64,000 nucleotides of DNA from Prochlorococcus sp. AG-355-N16 (GTDB taxonomy: Bacteria; Cyanobacteriota; Cyanobacteriia; PCC-6307; Cyanobiaceae): NCBI GenBank assembly GCA_003278545.1, contig QCEF01000001.1:372001-436000 (forward strand), given 5' to 3'. Under the pieces are notes generated by a model. It worked only from the letters and a program-made list of their open reading frames with translations, did not search any database and was not told where the DNA came from. Shown piece by piece: positions 10,749-18,593 of the stretch. Within the stretch, counting starts at the first letter, position 1. Each line of letters starts with the position of its first letter. The translations under genes were made by a program, and so were the position numbers.

Positions 10749-12416
10749 TTAGCGCTTAAGTTTTTCTAAACGAGAGCCTTTTCTCATACTTAATTGGCAT
10801 TTTATCCAATCAATACTTATTGGGAGTGCAAAAAAAAGTGGCAACAATGCAAAATTATTTTGTTTATTGGTTACAAGTAAAGCAGATGCAATTGATAAGC
10901 TTCCTATAAGAATTGAATGTCCTAAAGTTTTTTGAGCAGTAAACATTTTTTTGAATTGCCTATCAGACTCTCCCATTCTTATTTGCAATTGCAAATCTCC
11001 TTGCTCTAATCTTTCTAAACTTTCATCTATTCTTTTGGGAATGCCAACAGCTTTCGATCCTAGTTCACCTACTTGCCTTCCAAATTGGTTAATTAAATCG
11101 TTAGGCGTTTGATTATTTGAAGTCATAAGTTCTATTAAATAAGGCTTGGTAACTGATACAAGGTTAAACCCTGGATCGAGCATTCTGCCAACTCCTTCAA
11201 AAGTTGATAAAGCTCTCATCACAAAGATTAAATCTACTGGCAGTTGAAATGGTGTTTCATAAACAAGTTCATATAAATCTCCAGATAATTTTTCAATAAT
11301 ATTTGGACTAAATGGCGGAGTTAAGGCTTCTTTAAGCATTAATCTGACTAATCTTCTAACTGGTCCTACATCAATATCTTTTGAAATTAGCCCAGCTTGT
11401 TGTAATTGACTAACAAGTGATAAGGCGTCTCTCAGAGCGGCAGCCTTAACCATCCCACCTAATCTTGTTTGAAGATTATTTGAGATATTACCCATCATCC
11501 CAAAATCATAAAAAATTAATTTACCTTCATTTGAAACTGCTAAATTACCTGGATGAGGGTCTGCATGAAAAAAACCGTAATTTACTAATTGTTTGAAATA
11601 GCTTATTGCACCAATTTCTGCAATTTTAGGTAAATCAATTTCTTGTGATTGTAATTTTTCTAAATCGCTTATTTTTGTGCCTTCTAGATAACTTAAACAC
11701 AGTACTTTTTCGCTACTCATATCCCAAATTACTTCAGGAACTTCAACATTTTCATCATCAAGAAATTGTTGTCTAAATCTTGCAGCATATTGTGCTTCAC
11801 AATTAAAATCAAGCTCTTTCATGAGAACTTTTCTACACTCTTTAGCAATCTCAACCCAGTTTCTACCTCGACTCCAATTCTTATTTTTCTGCAATAAGCC
11901 TGCTATTTGCTGCATTATCCCTAAATCGATAATAAACAATTCTTTTAAGTTGGGTCTTTGAACTTTAAATACTACTTTCTTACCATCTTTTAAAGTCGCC
12001 CTATGAACTTGAGCTAGTGATGCCGATCCAACCGGATCACTTATTATTTGATCTATTTCATTAAACTTAGTCCCTAGTTCATCTTTTATAGTTTCTTCAA
12101 CTTGCGCAAATGAAAAATTTGGAACTTGATCCTGCAATTTTGATAATTCCTGTATCCAGGTATTAGGAATTAAATCAGGTCTCGCTGATAATAATTGTCC
12201 AATTTTAATAAATGCTGAACCAAGCTTTATTAATTGATTGGTAAACCACCTAGCTCTTTGACTTTGGACCCTACTTTTTTCATTGTTCTTAGTTTGGAAA
12301 ATTGTAAATCTAATATTATCAATCCACAAATTTATTAAAAGCAAAATTAAAGTTACCCAAATAAGAAAGGCTCTCTTCAATTTTTTTAAACGATAATTAA
12401 GAATGTGATAACTCAT
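10749..12416 (-). CDS. UbiB/ABC1 (ADCK-like) atypical kinase family protein
   Basis: Membrane-associated atypical kinase/ATPase family tied to prenylquinone biosynthesis or storage. The KxGQ helix is seen as FIKIGQLLSARPDLIP. The ATP-site lysine is in VFKVQRP, the catalytic loop in HADPHPGNL, and the metal aspartate in FYDFG. A hydrophobic segment near residues 15-32 and a C-terminal hydrophobic pair suggest membrane anchoring. Cyanobacteria carry several paralogues, so assigning it to plastoquinone metabolism is inference. It overlaps the 107-residue gene upstream by 4 bp, indicating translational coupling. Confidence 0.88.
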   Translation of the reverse strand: MSYHILNYRLKKLKRAFLIWVTLILLLINLWIDNIRFTIFQTKNNEKSRVQSQRARWFTNQLIKLGSAFIKIGQLLSARPDLIPNTWIQELSKLQDQVPNFSFAQVEETIKDELGTKFNEIDQIISDPVGSASLAQVHRATLKDGKKVVFKVQRPNLKELFIIDLGIMQQIAGLLQKNKNWSRGRNWVEIAKECRKVLMKELDFNCEAQYAARFRQQFLDDENVEVPEVIWDMSSEKVLCLSYLEGTKISDLEKLQSQEIDLPKIAEIGAISYFKQLVNYGFFHADPHPGNLAVSNEGKLIFYDFGMMGNISNNLQTRLGGMVKAAALRDALSLVSQLQQAGLISKDIDVGPVRRLVRLMLKEALTPPFSPNIIEKLSGDLYELVYETPFQLPVDLIFVMRALSTFEGVGRMLDPGFNLVSVTKPYLIELMTSNNQTPNDLINQFGRQVGELGSKAVGIPKRIDESLERLEQGDLQLQIRMGESDRQFKKMFTAQKTLGHSILIGSLSIASALLVTNKQNNFALLPLFFALPISIDWIKCQLSMRKGSRLEKLKR

Positions 12417-12736
12417 TTAATGTGATTATTTATGGATTCATTAAAGAGATCAATTTGCTTATTGATCTCTTCTATTTCGTCTAAAGCTTTTTGTATTTCG
12501 GAGACTTGATAAGTATTTTTAGACTCATTTTCTTGAATATTTTCGGCTTTTTCCATCCTTGAGGCTTCTTCGATTATGGATTCTTTGAAACTATCAAATT
12601 CTTTTTTGAGAATTTCCGGAGCATCCTGAGCAATATTTGTTGCTTCCTCAATTTTTTCAACCAATATTTCGTTTAATTTTTCGGTTACTTTCTTAATGGC
12701 AGCTTTTAAAAGGTAATCAGAGTTGGTCATGAACAA
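12413..12736 (-). CDS. Conserved small helical protein coupled to the UbiB-family gene
   Basis: Not recognised. The 107-residue product is acidic and lysine-rich, with heptad-like hydrophobic spacing over most of its length (helix around 8-55, second helix around 80-105), so coiled-coil structure is likely. There is no signal peptide or membrane span. Its stop overlaps the UbiB start in an ATGA arrangement, which argues for co-translation. A partner or regulator of the kinase is possible but only inferred from position. Confidence 0.7.
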   Translation of the reverse strand: MFMTNSDYLLKAAIKKVTEKLNEILVEKIEEATNIAQDAPEILKKEFDSFKESIIEEASRMEKAENIQENESKNTYQVSEIQKALDEIEEINKQIDLFNESINNHIK

Positions 12737-12985
12737 TATAATGTTTCAATGGCAATTGATTTTTCGATATGACCTAATAATAGATCAATACAGAACATTT
12801 CACGTAACTGATCTTTTTGATAATTAATTTTTTATGTTTTTCCTATGTAAGTTTGTTTCTATATTAAGCTTTTTTCTCTTTTATCTTTTAACTTATATCT
12901 ATATAAAGGTTCAGGTATTTACTTTAAAAATATCTTATAACCAAGAACTCATCTAATTAACTACTAAAAAAGGAGTTTTTTAAAA

Positions 12986-13942
12986 TTGGAAATCATTGAG
13001 TCAGATGTAGTTATTATCGGAGGAGGTCCGGCAGGATGTACTTGCGCACTATATACATCTCGTTCAAACTTAAAGACAGTAATTTTAGATAAAAATCCAT
13101 CTGTTGGCGCCTTAGCAATAACTCATCAAATAGCTAATTATCCAGGGGTACCGGTTGATATAAGCGGAGAGAAATTACTTACTCTAATGAGAGAACAGGC
13201 TGTGCAATACGGCACAGATTATAGAAGAGCGCAAGTTTTTGGAATAGACGTTAGTGATGAATGGAAAATGGTTTATACGCCTGAAGGAACTTTCAAAGCA
13301 AAAGCACTTGTACTTGCAAGTGGAGCCATGGGTAGACCTGCATCATTTAAGGGCGAAGCGGATTTTCTTGGAAAAGGAGTAAGTTATTGTGCTACATGTG
13401 ATGGGGCTTTTTATAAAAATAGAGAAGTTGCCGTTGTTGGAGTGAACAAGGAGGCAATTGAAGAGGCAACTGTTCTAACTAAATTTGCATCAACTGTGCA
13501 TTGGATTACATCAAGTGACCCTAAATCAGATAATGAAGAAGCTATGGAATTGATGGATAATTCAAATATAAAACATTGGAGTAGAACAAGATTATTGGAA
13601 ATATTAGGCGATGATATGGGTGTGAATGGGGTTGTTGTAAAAAATAAACAAGAAGAAAATCCTATTAACTTAAATTTAGATGGAGTGTTTGTCTACATGA
13701 GTGGTTCAAAGCCGATTACTGATTTTTTAGGGGATCAAATTGCTTTAAAAGAAGACGGAGGAGTTATTGTTGATGACTTTATGTCTACAAATTCTGATGG
13801 AGTATGGGCTATTGGAGATATAAGAAATACACCATTTAAGCAAGCTGTAGTTGCGGCTTCTGATGGATGTATTGCTGCAATGTCAATTGATAGATACTTA
13901 AATAGTCGAAAAAATATAAGAGTAGATTGGATTCATTCTTAA
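12986..13942 (+). CDS. Flavin thioredoxin reductase lacking the NADPH motif (FFTR/DDOR-like)
   Basis: Low-molecular-weight thioredoxin-reductase fold. It has the FAD motif GGGPAG (about 12-17), the redox pair CATC (135-138), and the C-terminal FAD segment WAIGDI. The NADPH-binding GxGxxA motif of ordinary NTRs is replaced by GVNKEA (about 152-157), and the downstream HRR basic cluster is absent. Prochlorococcus is known to have a ferredoxin-dependent flavin thioredoxin reductase (FFTR, earlier DTR), and the related diflavin DDOR also lacks NADPH residues. I infer this gene is one of these. The TTG start is supported by AAGGAG at 12970-12975. It is convergent with the SbtB-like gene. Confidence 0.8.
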   Translation: MEIIESDVVIIGGGPAGCTCALYTSRSNLKTVILDKNPSVGALAITHQIANYPGVPVDISGEKLLTLMREQAVQYGTDYRRAQVFGIDVSDEWKMVYTPEGTFKAKALVLASGAMGRPASFKGEADFLGKGVSYCATCDGAFYKNREVAVVGVNKEAIEEATVLTKFASTVHWITSSDPKSDNEEAMELMDNSNIKHWSRTRLLEILGDDMGVNGVVVKNKQEENPINLNLDGVFVYMSGSKPITDFLGDQIALKEDGGVIVDDFMSTNSDGVWAIGDIRNTPFKQAVVAASDGCIAAMSIDRYLNSRKNIRVDWIHS

Positions 13943-13963
13943 AATGAATATTGCTACTTTAAT

Positions 13964-14245
13964 TTAAAGGGGTGTTGCTTCAGAAATATAAGCAACTCCT
14001 CCGTAGTAGCTTAAATCGTCCCTGATGTTATCTCTCATTTTATCTATTAATTCTTGCTCACAAAAAACGATTACATGAGCATTGGCTCCTAATCCTGTAA
14101 ATTCCATATCTTCAGTAACAACTCTTTCAGGCCCTCTGCCTGTGGCGTGTTTCATAACTGTATATCCAGGAACATTAGCTTTTTCTAATGTTTTAATGAT
14201 TGCATCTAGTTCTCTTTCACTAAATATTAAGTCTAATCTTTTCAT
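13964..14245 (-). CDS. sbtB: SbtB-like PII signalling protein
   Basis: PII-superfamily ferredoxin-like fold of 93 residues, located 2 bp downstream of sbtA. In other cyanobacteria SbtB binds adenine nucleotides including cAMP and gates SbtA. A T-loop-like stretch (about 33-52, GRGPERVVTED) and the C-terminal strand GGVAYISEA are visible. Canonical SbtB is about 110 residues and ends in a CGPxGC redox loop. This protein stops before that loop, so redox control through it is impossible here. A classical GlnB is unlikely because the Tyr-51 T-loop motif is missing. Confidence 0.82.
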   Translation of the reverse strand: MKRLDLIFSERELDAIIKTLEKANVPGYTVMKHATGRGPERVVTEDMEFTGLGANAHVIVFCEQELIDKMRDNIRDDLSYYGGVAYISEATPL

Positions 14246-14247
14246 TT

Positions 14248-15246
14248 TTATAGAGGGGGCAATGGGATAATGGTATTTACTAAACTCATATATATAGGAA
14301 TGCCAAGAACTATATTGAATGGGAAAGTTAGACCTAGTGTAGTTGAAATATAATAACTAGATTTAGCTTCTGGAACTGTCATCCTCATCGCAGCAGGAAC
14401 TGCTAAATAAGAGGCGCTTGCACATAAAACCACAAATAAAAGTGCGTTGCCAGGTCCTAAAGATAAAAATCTTGCAACGAAAACACCAATAAATGCGTTA
14501 AACAAAGGCATAAAAATGGAAAAGCCAATCAAGAATGAACCCGCATTCTTCAGTCTCGGCAATCTTTGAGCAGCGACTATTCCCATATCTAACAAGAAGA
14601 AGCATTCTGCTCCATAGAATAATTGTCCAGTAAAAGGCTCCATTTTTGCAATCCCTGAGGGATTACTGGAAGCAGTGAGAAAGCCTACAATTAAGCTTGA
14701 GAGCAATAAATAAACTGATCCATTCAAAAGTGATTCGTGTAATATCGCGCTTAGATGCATTTTTCTTGATTTTGGTCTATTTTTGGGAGCTGCAAATTTC
14801 ACAAGTAATAATCCAACAATTATTGCAGGAGATTCCATTAAAGCTAAGGCGCCAACCATAAACCCATCAAAAGCAATTTTTTGATTTTCCAAAAAACTTT
14901 CAGCGGAAATAAATGTAACAGCACTAATTGAACCGTATGCTGCTGCTATGGCGGCTGAATTAAAGACATCAAACTTAAATCTTAAAATTAAAAATCCAAT
15001 CAGCGGTATTACAAGTGACATCAGTATTGCAGCACTTAAAGTAGGCAATACTTGATTTGTAAAACCACTTTTCTGTATCTCTATACCTCCTTTAAATCCA
15101 ATAGCTAGTAGTAGATATAAGGAGAAGAGTTTAGGTAATGGAGCTGGTATTTCTAAATCAGATTTAAAGAGTACTGATATCGCTCCAATCAAAAAGAAAA
15201 GAACTGGCGGGGCTAATACATTTTGCAGAATTGGATTTATTTCCAT
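14248..15246 (-). CDS. sbtA: SbtA-family sodium-dependent bicarbonate transporter
   Basis: Inner-membrane Na+/HCO3- symporter family that concentrates inorganic carbon for carboxysomes. The 332-residue protein has about ten hydrophobic spans in two inverted halves. Family hallmarks include the N-terminal half with AIGFKGG and the second half with FFLLDMGI and CASASYLAVPAAMR. It is shorter than the Synechocystis protein, with a brief central loop. It lies directly between bicA and sbtB. The Prochlorococcus proteins form a distinct clade, so transport kinetics should not be assumed. Confidence 0.88.
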   Translation of the reverse strand: MEINPILQNVLAPPVLFFLIGAISVLFKSDLEIPAPLPKLFSLYLLLAIGFKGGIEIQKSGFTNQVLPTLSAAILMSLVIPLIGFLILRFKFDVFNSAAIAAAYGSISAVTFISAESFLENQKIAFDGFMVGALALMESPAIIVGLLLVKFAAPKNRPKSRKMHLSAILHESLLNGSVYLLLSSLIVGFLTASSNPSGIAKMEPFTGQLFYGAECFFLLDMGIVAAQRLPRLKNAGSFLIGFSIFMPLFNAFIGVFVARFLSLGPGNALLFVVLCASASYLAVPAAMRMTVPEAKSSYYISTTLGLTFPFNIVLGIPIYMSLVNTIIPLPPL

Positions 15247-15252
15247 AGATTA

Positions 15253-16929
15253 TTAGGCTATCTCATTTAGAGCAGTTTCTAAAGCTTCTTTTCTTGTTTC
15301 AATAATGCCTTCAACTCCAAACTTAGCTAATCTATCTTTTACTTTTTCATTAGCTCCAGCAACATATGCTTTTCTGGAATTATTTTTTGCTTCTTGCATC
15401 ATATCCTCTATTGCCAGAGTCGCAGTAACTCCAAGTCGTGGTACATCGGTAATATCTAATATCAAAACTTTATAGTTTCTTACAAGCATCATTCTCTCAG
15501 ATATGCCTTTAGCTGCTCCAAAACTAAGTGGTCCTTTAAGTCTAAATAGCATTACCTCGCCTGAACATCTATCTAGAAGTGCTTTTTCATCAGCAGGCAA
15601 AGCATTTTTTCCTTGATCATCTTCTGATAAAGGATTATCCTCATCCATACCTTCTAGTTGAGTTTCAGTTATTGAATCAATAGTGAGCATATTCGCTATG
15701 AATACACCGACTAAAACTGCCCAAATTAAATCCCAAAAAACAGTCATTAAAAGTACACCGTACATTACTACTGATGTTTTTAAAGATAATTTGTGAGCCC
15801 TCCTCAAGAATCCCCAATCAATAATATCTAGGCCTACTTTTATAAGAATTCCTGCTAGCAATGCAGTTGGTATTTGCTCAGCTAAAGGTCCTGCACCAAC
15901 TAATACTATCAACAACACAACCGAGTGAACCATACCAGAAATTGGGGTTGATCCTCCAGATTTAACATTTATAACTGTTCTCATGGTTGCTCCTGCTCCA
16001 GGTAAGCCTGAAAACAAACCAGCAACAGCATTTCCTATTCCTTGACCAATAAGTTCTCTATCAGAATTATGTTTTGTTTGAGAGATATTGTCTGCAACTA
16101 GAGATGTCAGTAAGGAGTCAATTGCGCCAAGTACTGCTAGGACTAATCCTGCTTTGAAAATAATTGGAAAATATTGATTAAAACTTGGGAAATTTAAAGA
16201 AGGAACTCCCCTTGGGATTTCTCCAATTCTATCAATAGATCCGTCACCAAAAATTAATATTGATATTGGGGTAACTATCAATAGGGCTAAGAGAGGAGAA
16301 GGAACCCACTGACTAATTTTTCTAGGAGTAAGAAATACTATACCTAGAGTCATTATTGCTACTCCAATAGCAGCGCCATTGGGCTGGAAATTTGAAAATA
16401 CAGTCGTTAAAGATTCGACTACTCCACCTCGAGTGCTAATTCCAAGTAATGGTCCAATCTGAAGCGCAATAATTATTACTCCAATACCAGACATAAATCC
16501 TGAAACAACAGAATATGGAACTAAAGTAATGTATTTTCCTAGTTTTAGAATCCCGAATAATATTTGAAGTAAGCCGCCAATGACAACCGCTGCCATAACT
16601 AAAGGTAAAATTTGCCCTGCAGAAAGATCTCTTGGAACACCTACTGCTGCTAAGCCTGCTACTACACCTGCAACTGTTACACTCATGGGACCAGTAGGTC
16701 CACTAACTTGAGCAGGTGTCCCGCCGAATAATGCTGCTAAAAAACCAACTACTACTGCTCCGTATAGTCCATAAATTGCTCCGCCAGGCCCTAACGCAGC
16801 ATTACCAAAAGCAAGAGCGAGAGGTAAAGCCACTACTGCTGCTGTAATGCCTCCGAGAATATCGCCTCTTACATTTTTCAGATGAAATCCATTAATTATT
16901 TTCAAAGATGCTCTCCTTAAAATAAACAC
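15253..16929 (-). CDS. bicA: SulP-family anion transporter with STAS domain, BicA-like
   Basis: SLC26/SulP transporter. The 558-residue protein has an N-terminal membrane domain of 12-14 segments, opening with the AALVALPLALAFG type motif (here AVVALPLALAFG) and GPTGPMSV, followed by a C-terminal STAS domain (about 440-558) with LILDITDVPRLGVT. BicA in cyanobacteria imports bicarbonate with sodium. The location 6 bp upstream of sbtA makes bicarbonate the best guess, but sulfate transport is a known alternative in this family. It probably heads a bicA-sbtA-sbtB operon. Confidence 0.82.
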   Translation of the reverse strand: MFILRRASLKIINGFHLKNVRGDILGGITAAVVALPLALAFGNAALGPGGAIYGLYGAVVVGFLAALFGGTPAQVSGPTGPMSVTVAGVVAGLAAVGVPRDLSAGQILPLVMAAVVIGGLLQILFGILKLGKYITLVPYSVVSGFMSGIGVIIIALQIGPLLGISTRGGVVESLTTVFSNFQPNGAAIGVAIMTLGIVFLTPRKISQWVPSPLLALLIVTPISILIFGDGSIDRIGEIPRGVPSLNFPSFNQYFPIIFKAGLVLAVLGAIDSLLTSLVADNISQTKHNSDRELIGQGIGNAVAGLFSGLPGAGATMRTVINVKSGGSTPISGMVHSVVLLIVLVGAGPLAEQIPTALLAGILIKVGLDIIDWGFLRRAHKLSLKTSVVMYGVLLMTVFWDLIWAVLVGVFIANMLTIDSITETQLEGMDEDNPLSEDDQGKNALPADEKALLDRCSGEVMLFRLKGPLSFGAAKGISERMMLVRNYKVLILDITDVPRLGVTATLAIEDMMQEAKNNSRKAYVAGANEKVKDRLAKFGVEGIIETRKEALETALNEIA

Positions 16930-17128
16930 TTAACTAGAAGATATTATCTCTTAATGATGTAAATTTGTGAAAAATGAAGATTGTGCAAAATATTTTTGTA
17001 ACTTTTTTTGCTCTTACTAAATAAATTTTAGTTAATTTTCCTGAACAAAAGTAGTCTCTGATTGATTTATGTGCGAGGCGAGCGATTAATGTATTAAATA
17101 AATATTTTTCAATTTAAATAATATTCAA

Positions 17129-18130
17129 ATGAATTCGATTATTCGTCCTAGAAGATTAAGAAGAACTGAAGCAATTAGAGAAATGGTTAGAGAAAACCAT
17201 CTAATGGCATCTGACTTTATATATCCACTATTTATTCATGAAAAAGACTTTAAAGAGGAAATTTCAGCAATGCCCGGAACTTTTAGATGGGATATTAATG
17301 GCTTAATAAAGGAGGTTACTAGAGCATGGGAATTGGGAATAAGGTGTGTGGTTCTTTTCCCAAAAATTAAGGATACTTTAAAGACTGAAGATGGAGCAGA
17401 GTGTTTTAATGAAGACGGTTTAATTCCCAAAGCTATTCGAATATTAAAGAAAGAGATTCCAGAAATGGCAATAATGACAGATGTTGCCTTGGACCCATAC
17501 TCTTGTGATGGTCATGATGGATTAGTTGATGAAACTGGAAAAATATTGAACGACGAAACAATCGAAATTTTAAAAAAACAAGCTTTAACACAAGCAAGAG
17601 CTGGAGCAGATTTTATTGGCCCTAGTGACATGATGGATGGGAGAGTTGGAGCGCTTAGAGCTGCTCTTGATAGTCAAGGATTTAGTGATGTAGGTATTAT
17701 TAGTTACACAGCAAAATATTCATCTGCTTATTATGGACCATTTAGAACTGCTTTAGATTCGGCTCCTAGAGAAAATAGTAAGAAAATAATTCCAGACAAT
17801 AAGTCTACTTATCAAATGGACCCTGCCAATTCAAAAGAGGCTTTAATTGAATCTGCATTGGATCAGTATGAAGGAGCTGATATTTTGATGGTAAAACCAG
17901 GAATTTCATACTTGGATATTGTTTATAGATTAAGCACTTTTTCAAATAAACCAATAGCTGCATATAACGTTAGTGGGGAGTATTCCATGGTAAAGTCTGC
18001 TGCTATGAAGAACTGGATTAACGAAAAAGATATTGTATTAGAAACATTGCTTAGTTTTAAAAGAGCAGGAGCAAAATTAATACTCACTTATCATGCTTGT
18101 GATGCATCTCAATGGTTGCAGGATACTTAA
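17129..18130 (+). CDS. hemB: Porphobilinogen synthase (delta-aminolevulinate dehydratase)
   Basis: Condenses two 5-aminolevulinate molecules to porphobilinogen, the shared precursor of chlorophyll and heme. The translation has RPRRLRRTEAIR at the N-terminus, the DVALDPYSCDGHDG metal-site region, the lysine in SYTAKYSSAYYGPFR, and the second active-site lysine in LMVKPG. At 333 residues it is full length. It has its own upstream gap of about 200 bp and is followed by the glyoxalase-fold gene. Confidence 0.97.
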   Translation: MNSIIRPRRLRRTEAIREMVRENHLMASDFIYPLFIHEKDFKEEISAMPGTFRWDINGLIKEVTRAWELGIRCVVLFPKIKDTLKTEDGAECFNEDGLIPKAIRILKKEIPEMAIMTDVALDPYSCDGHDGLVDETGKILNDETIEILKKQALTQARAGADFIGPSDMMDGRVGALRAALDSQGFSDVGIISYTAKYSSAYYGPFRTALDSAPRENSKKIIPDNKSTYQMDPANSKEALIESALDQYEGADILMVKPGISYLDIVYRLSTFSNKPIAAYNVSGEYSMVKSAAMKNWINEKDIVLETLLSFKRAGAKLILTYHACDASQWLQDT

Positions 18131-18192
18131 AAACTCATTATTAACAAAAATTTGGTTTATTCTTAGATAAGTAATAAATTAACTGCTTTGTT

Positions 18193-18579
18193 TTGAAGTT
18201 TTCTCAAGGAGTAAATAGGATTGGTCACATTGCACTTAGAGTAGAGAATCTCGAAAGGGCGAAATCTTTTTATATAAAGCTGGGTATGAATTTAGTTTGG
18301 GAAGATAAAGATTGGACTTATTTAGAAGCTGGTAAAGGTAAAGATGGACTTGCGTTGTTAGGCCCTAGCTACAAAGCTGCGGGACCTCACTTTGCTTTTC
18401 ATTTTGAAAATAAAAAAGAAGTGGAAAATATTCAAAATGATTTAAAAAATTCTGGCGTAAAAGTTGGACCTTTACATGAACATAGAGATGGAACAGCATC
18501 TTTTTATATGAAGGATACTGAAGGAAACTGGCTCGAGATGCTTTATGTTCCTCCTGAAGGGATTCAATCGAATGTTTGA
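18193..18579 (+). CDS. Glyoxalase/VOC-family protein
   Basis: A single vicinal-oxygen-chelate domain of 128 residues. It has the paired beta-alpha-beta-beta-beta modules, starting IGHIALRVENLERAKSFY and ending DTEGNWLEMLY. Metal ligands are consistent with His in the first strand and Glu in the last. The family includes lactoylglutathione lyase, but substrate cannot be read from sequence. The start is TTG at 18193, preceded by no strong ribosome-binding site. Its stop overlaps the region before mutS2, and the two are likely co-transcribed. Confidence 0.75.
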   Translation: MKFSQGVNRIGHIALRVENLERAKSFYIKLGMNLVWEDKDWTYLEAGKGKDGLALLGPSYKAAGPHFAFHFENKKEVENIQNDLKNSGVKVGPLHEHRDGTASFYMKDTEGNWLEMLYVPPEGIQSNV

Positions 18580-18593
18580 TTCTTTTTTTTTGT

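Noticed and set aside
12780-12822. AGATCA/TGATCT stem with following T between the UbiB pair and the flavoprotein gene
   Set aside because: It is short with a loop of about 20 bases, not convincing as a terminator or small RNA.
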